A stretch of 64,000 bases of DNA, taken from contig NC_018027.1 of assembly GCF_000266905.1 (NCBI RefSeq), forward strand, positions 186,001-250,000, given 5' to 3'. This document shows, in pieces, positions 60,125 to 64,000 of this stretch. How positions within the stretch are numbered: position 1 is the first letter of the stretch; each line of letters starts with the position of its first letter. This DNA is from Mycolicibacterium chubuense NBB4 (GTDB taxonomy: Bacteria; Actinomycetota; Actinomycetes; Mycobacteriales; Mycobacteriaceae). The notes below the pieces were generated by a model. The model was not told where the DNA came from and made no database searches. It saw only the letters and a list, made by a program, of their open reading frames with translations. The position numbers and the translations under genes are program-made.

Positions 60125-63118
60125 ATGCGACGGCTAGCCGATCTCGTCGTGCGGTGGCCCTGGGCGGTGATCGGGGTGTGGATCGCCCTGGCGGTCGCCC
60201 TGCCGTTGACGTTCCCCTCGCTGAGCGAGATGGCCGAGAAGCATCCGCTGGTCATCCTGCCCGCCGACGCACCGTCGAGTGTCACCGCGACGAAGATGGC
60301 CGAGGCGTTCCACGAACCGAATTCGGGCAACCTCCTCGTCGTCGCCTTCATCAACGAGACCGGCCTCGAGCCCGCCGACGAGGGCGTCTACCGCAAAGTG
60401 GTCGACGAGCTGCGCGACGACGTCACCGACGTGGTCTCCGTGCAGGATTTCGTCAGCACCCCGCAGCTGCGGCAGTTCCTGACGAGCCAGGACAAGACGA
60501 CGTGGGTGCTGCCGGTCAGCCTGGCCGGCGAGCTCGGCACACCGCACGCCTACGAGTCCTTCAACCGGGTCGCCGACCTCATCAGGCACGACGTCCCCGC
60601 CGGGGGGCCGCTGACCGTGCACGTCACCGGTCCCGCGGCCACCGTCGCCGACCTCACCGTCGCGGGTCAGCACGACCGGCTGCCCATCGAGATCGCGATC
60701 GCCGTGCTGGTCCTCGCCGTGCTGCTGCTGGTGTACCGCAGCCCGATCACGATGCTGCTGCCGTTGGTGACCATCGGTTCGTCGGTGCTGATCGCGCAGG
60801 GCGCGGTCGCCGGATACTCGCAGCTGACCGGCTCGGGCGTCTCCAATCAGTCGATCATCTTCCTCAGCGCCATCCTGGCCGGCGCCGGAACGGATTACGC
60901 GGTCTTCCTGATCAGCCGCTACCACGACTACGTGCGGTCGGGTTCGGACTCCGACGCCGCGGTCAAGGCCGCGATGATCTCGATCGGCAAGGTGATCACC
61001 GCATCCGCCACCACGGTGGGCATCACCTTCCTGGCGATGAGCTTCGCCCAGATGGGCGTGTTCAGGACGATCGGGGTGTCGGCGGCGATCGGTATCGGCG
61101 TGGCCTTCCTCGCCGGAGTGACCCTGCTCCCGGCGATCATGGTGCTCGCCGGGCCGCGGGGCTGGATCACGCCGAGGCGCGAGCTGACCGCCCGCTGGTG
61201 GCGGCGTTCGGGCATCCGCATCGTGCGCCGGCCGGTGCCCCACCTGGTCGCGAGTGTGCTCGTGCTGATCCTGCTGGCCAGCTGCGCCGCCTTCGCCCAC
61301 TACAACTACGACGACCGCAAGGCCGTGGCGGCGTCGGCGCCGAGCTCGATCGGGTACGCCGCACTGGAGCGCCACTTCCCGATCAGTCAGTCCATCCCGC
61401 AGTACATCCTGGTGCAGTCTCCGCGTGACCTGCGCTCACCGCAGGCCCTGGCCGATCTGGAGCAGATGGCCTCGCGGATCGCCCAGCTGCCGGACGTCTC
61501 GCTGGTCAGCGGGATCACCCGACCACTGGGCGAGGTGCCACCGGAGTTCCGCGCCACGTTCCAGGCGGGCATCGTGGGTGACCGGCTGGCCGCCGGCTCC
61601 GCCCAGATCGGGGAGCGCACCGGCGATCTCAACAAGCTGGCGGCCGGAGCCAACACGCTGGCCGACAGCCTCGGTGACGTGCGCGCACAGGTGAACACGA
61701 TCGCGCCGAGCATCCAGAGCGTGGTCGACATGTTCTCGTCGCTGCAAACCAAGAACGGTGGCGACACGCTGGTGCGCGACGTCGAGACCGGTGCCAAGCT
61801 CGTGCAGGCCGTCAACGAGCTCGGCAACGCGATGGGCGTGAACTTCGCCGCCGTCAAGGACATGTTCGCCTGGATCGGCCCGGTGCTGACGGCCCTGCAG
61901 GGCAACCCGGTCTGCGACGCCAACGCCTCCTGCAGCGCCACCCGCCTGCAGTTCCAGCGGCTCGTGGCCGCGCGCAACGACGGCAGCCTGGACCGGATCA
62001 ACGATCTCGCCGGCCAGCTCTCCGGCGTCAAGGACAAGCAGACCCTCAACGCCACGGTGAACAAGCTCAATGCGGCGCTCAACGACGTCACCACAGCGGT
62101 CCACAACATGGGCCTGGACAAGCCCGGCGGCCCGCAGGCGGGTCTGCGAGACCTGAGGCAGAACGCCAACCGTCTCGCCGACGGGAGCCGTCAGGTCGCC
62201 GGCGGGGTCGACGAACTCGTCGACCAGGTCAAGGTGATGGCCGACGGCCTCAACCAGGCGTCGGCTTTCCTGCTGACGATGCGACATGACGCGGCGGCCT
62301 CGTCGATGGCGGGGTTCAACATCCCGGCCGAAGTGCTGGGTGCCGCCGAATTCCAGAAGGCCGCCGCCGCATTCATCTCGCCGGACGGCCACTCGGTGCG
62401 GTATCTGGTGCAGACCAAGCTCAACCCGTTCAGCTCCGAGGCGATGGATCAGGTCAACGTGATCAGTGACGTCGCCCGGGGTGCGCAGCCCAACACCACG
62501 CTCGCCGACGCCTCGATCTCGATGGGCGGCTATCCCGCCGCGCTGCGGGACACCCGGGCCTACTACGAGCACGACATCCGGTTCATCATCGCGGTGACGC
62601 TCATCATCGTCCTGCTGACCCTGACGGTGCTGCTGCGCTCGGTCATCGCACCGCTGTATCTCGTCGGTTCGGTGGTGCTGTCGTACTTCGCGGCCATCGG
62701 CATCGGGGTGCTGACGTTCCAGCAGTTGCTCGGCCAGCAACTGCACTGGAGCGTGCCGCCCTTGGCCTTTGTGGTGCTGGTCGCCGTGGGTGCCGACTAC
62801 AACATGCTGTTCGTGTCGCGATTACGCGACGAATCGCCGCGCAGTGTGCGCTACGGGGTGATCCGCACGCTGAGTGCCACGGGTGGCGTGATCACCGCGG
62901 CGGGCCTGATCTTCGCGGCCTCGATGGGCGGTCTTCTGTTCTCCAGCATCGGCATCGTGGTGCAGGCCGGTTTCGTCATCGGGGTGGGGATCCTGCTGGA
63001 CACCTTCGTGGTGCGAACCATCACGGTTCCGGCGATCGCTGCGCTGGTCGGGCGGGCGAACTGGTGGCCGTCGCGGATGGGCGCGCCGAGCCGCGAACGG
63101 GTTAGCGCGCGTCAGTGA
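60125..63118 (+). CDS. mmpL10: RND-family lipid transporter MmpL10
   Basis: This 997-residue MmpL transporter has an N-terminal helix (residues about 8-28), a first periplasmic domain to about 185, and a helix bundle with the signature GAGTDYAVFLISRYHDY near residue 255. A long second periplasmic domain (about 410-790) and a second bundle with GADYNMLFVSRLRDES near 888 follow. The paired GxxxDY motifs carry proton-relay residues. It would export the diacyltrehalose precursor of TPP to the cell surface. No MmpS partner is seen nearby. ATG at 60125 with GGGCGAGG upstream. Confidence 0.9.
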   Translation: MRRLADLVVRWPWAVIGVWIALAVALPLTFPSLSEMAEKHPLVILPADAPSSVTATKMAEAFHEPNSGNLLVVAFINETGLEPADEGVYRKVVDELRDDVTDVVSVQDFVSTPQLRQFLTSQDKTTWVLPVSLAGELGTPHAYESFNRVADLIRHDVPAGGPLTVHVTGPAATVADLTVAGQHDRLPIEIAIAVLVLAVLLLVYRSPITMLLPLVTIGSSVLIAQGAVAGYSQLTGSGVSNQSIIFLSAILAGAGTDYAVFLISRYHDYVRSGSDSDAAVKAAMISIGKVITASATTVGITFLAMSFAQMGVFRTIGVSAAIGIGVAFLAGVTLLPAIMVLAGPRGWITPRRELTARWWRRSGIRIVRRPVPHLVASVLVLILLASCAAFAHYNYDDRKAVAASAPSSIGYAALERHFPISQSIPQYILVQSPRDLRSPQALADLEQMASRIAQLPDVSLVSGITRPLGEVPPEFRATFQAGIVGDRLAAGSAQIGERTGDLNKLAAGANTLADSLGDVRAQVNTIAPSIQSVVDMFSSLQTKNGGDTLVRDVETGAKLVQAVNELGNAMGVNFAAVKDMFAWIGPVLTALQGNPVCDANASCSATRLQFQRLVAARNDGSLDRINDLAGQLSGVKDKQTLNATVNKLNAALNDVTTAVHNMGLDKPGGPQAGLRDLRQNANRLADGSRQVAGGVDELVDQVKVMADGLNQASAFLLTMRHDAAASSMAGFNIPAEVLGAAEFQKAAAAFISPDGHSVRYLVQTKLNPFSSEAMDQVNVISDVARGAQPNTTLADASISMGGYPAALRDTRAYYEHDIRFIIAVTLIIVLLTLTVLLRSVIAPLYLVGSVVLSYFAAIGIGVLTFQQLLGQQLHWSVPPLAFVVLVAVGADYNMLFVSRLRDESPRSVRYGVIRTLSATGGVITAAGLIFAASMGGLLFSSIGIVVQAGFVIGVGILLDTFVVRTITVPAIAALVGRANWWPSRMGAPSRERVSARQ

Positions 63119-63173
63119 TGTGTGTGAGACTACGGAACGAGTTTGAGCGGTCGGGGGTAGGGATGGACGCGTC

Positions 63174-64000
63174 GTGACGTCCCAGTCGACGATCCTGTCG
63201 ATGCTGCACGGGCGTGCCACTCTGCGCCCCGACGACGTCGCCTTCACGTTCACCGACTACGTCCGCGATCCCGCCGGCATCGCCGAGAGTCTCACGTGGT
63301 CGCAGCTGTCGCGACGCACGCTGGCCGTCGCCCGCGAGATCCGCCGGCACGCGTCGGTCGGTGACCGGGCGGTGATCCTGGCCCCGCAGGGCCTGCAGTA
63401 CATCCTGGCTTTCCTCGGTTCCCTGCAGGCCGGCGTCATCGCGGTTCCGCTCCCGCTGCCGCACCGCGGCTCCAGCCATGACCGGGTCAGTGCGGTCTTC
63501 ACCGACACGACGCCCACGATCGTTCTCACCGCGTCCGCGGTCGCCGCCGATGTCCGCGAATACGTCGAGCAGGCGCGCACGCACACCGCGCCCGCGATCG
63601 TCGAGATCGATTCCCTGGAACTGGACGGCCCGGTGCCCGACGGCGATCCGCAACCCGAGCCGGCTGAGCTGCCGGACACCGCGTACCTGCAGTACAGCTC
63701 GGGCTCGACGCGGTTGCCCACCGGCGTCATGATCTCGCACCGCAATCTGCAGGTGAACTACGAGCAGCTGATGCGCAGCCTCTTCGCGAGCTCGCACGTG
63801 CGGTCCACCGCGGGGCTCACGATCGTGTCGTGGTTGCCCTTCTACCACGACATGGGCTTGGTGCTGGGCGTCTGCGCACCCATCCTCGGCGGCTTCCACG
63901 CCAAGCTGACCAGCCCGGTGGCGTTCCTGGAGAAGCCGTCTCGGTGGATCCGCGCGCTGGCCCAGACCCCGCAGGCATTCTCGGCGGCGCCCAACTTCGC
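63174..64000 (+). CDS. fadD23: Fatty acyl-AMP ligase FadD23 (3' truncated by window end)
   Basis: The first 275 residues of an adenylate-forming enzyme are present. It has the FAAL-type P-loop YLQYSSGSTRLPTGVMISH and VSWLPFYHDMGLVLGVCAPILGG, characteristic of mycobacterial FadD proteins that make acyl-AMP for PKSs. FadD23 would activate the fatty-acid starter and load it onto the PKS. The GTG at 63174 is used; an ATG at 63163 stops after four codons. It follows mmpL10 by 55 bp in the same direction. The FAAL insertion and C-terminal domain lie outside the window. Confidence 0.88.
   Translation, partial: MTSQSTILSMLHGRATLRPDDVAFTFTDYVRDPAGIAESLTWSQLSRRTLAVAREIRRHASVGDRAVILAPQGLQYILAFLGSLQAGVIAVPLPLPHRGSSHDRVSAVFTDTTPTIVLTASAVAADVREYVEQARTHTAPAIVEIDSLELDGPVPDGDPQPEPAELPDTAYLQYSSGSTRLPTGVMISHRNLQVNYEQLMRSLFASSHVRSTAGLTIVSWLPFYHDMGLVLGVCAPILGGFHAKLTSPVAFLEKPSRWIRALAQTPQAFSAAPNF

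Noticed and set aside
63133..63146. Near-match to the KstR motif between mmpL10 and fadD23 (C instead of T at the first position)
   Set aside because: One consensus base is wrong and the flanks are not symmetric; it lies within a same-strand run where no promoter is needed.
1..64000. CRISPR arrays, tRNA/rRNA genes, insertion sequences, prophage
   Set aside because: No repeat-spacer arrays, cloverleaf patterns, transposase motifs or phage genes were seen in the window.

Overview
The window is high-GC actinobacterial DNA whose gene content and order match a rapidly growing Mycobacterium (Mycolicibacterium). From memory of M. tuberculosis, genes here match Rv0215c (fadE3), Rv0216, Rv0217c (lipW), Rv0220 (lipC), Rv0221, Rv0223c to Rv0228, Rv0236c (aftD), Rv0236A, Rv0237 (lpqI), Rv0238, Rv0241c (htdX), Rv0242c (fabG4), Rv0243 (fadA2) and Rv0244c (fadE5). 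The right end matches the trehalose polyphleate (TPP) locus pks-papA3-mmpL10-fadD23 described in M. smegmatis. No rRNA, tRNA, CRISPR array, IS element or prophage is visible.

Layout. (1) 1-1.7 kb: an unrecognised proline-rich protein, preceded by the tail of what looks like a tandem paralogue. (2) 1.7-22.5 kb: lipid catabolism and storage. This holds acyl-CoA dehydrogenases (one double-length), a hotdog protein, a CoA-transferase-like and amidohydrolase pair, esterases, a WS/DGAT wax/triacylglycerol synthase, an acyl-CoA ligase, an acyltransferase, an AraC-type regulator, a reductase and an aldehyde dehydrogenase. (3) 22.5-36.6 kb: the conserved cell-envelope block with MtrP-like methyltransferase, GT4 glycosyltransferase, polytopic membrane protein, DUF3068 protein, TmaT-like acyltransferase, acyl-CoA ligase, the arabinofuranosyltransferase AftD and a universal stress protein. 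It also carries an MpaB-like oxygenase between two small related membrane proteins. (4) 36.6-45.9 kb: LpqI, a TetR regulator, and the htdX/fabG4/fadA2/fadE5 beta-oxidation and hydroxyacyl group. M. smegmatis carries its glycopeptidolipid locus between fadA2 and fadE5; here there is only an F420-type oxidoreductase, a frameshifted GNAT remnant and hairpins. (5) 46.1-64 kb: an SDR and TspO downstream of an 11-kb bimodular PKS, with divergent papA3, mmpL10 and a FAAL-type fadD23 cut by the window end.

How they work together. In region 5 the FAAL would activate a fatty acid, the PKS would elongate it with malonyl units, PapA3 would move acyl chains to trehalose and MmpL10 would export the product. 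Both AT domains carry the malonyl-type HAFH motif. The module pair (KS-AT-KR-ACP, then KS-AT-DH-ER-KR-ACP) suits the four-carbon repeat of phleic acids, although module 1 has no dehydratase. Region 2 looks able both to store fatty acids (WS/DGAT, acyltransferase, ligase) and to release and oxidise them (LipC, FadE).

Most notable. A palindromic repeat family has two copies with compensatory base changes. One copy forms the shared end of two convergent genes and contains both stop codons; the other is inserted in frame in a membrane-protein gene. Regulatory sites visible by motif include two KstR-type sites, one perfect CRP-type site, a TTGAC-N4-GTCAA palindrome upstream of two acyl-CoA dehydrogenase genes, and a TTAC-N6-GTAA palindrome upstream of fabG4/fadA2 and of fadE5.
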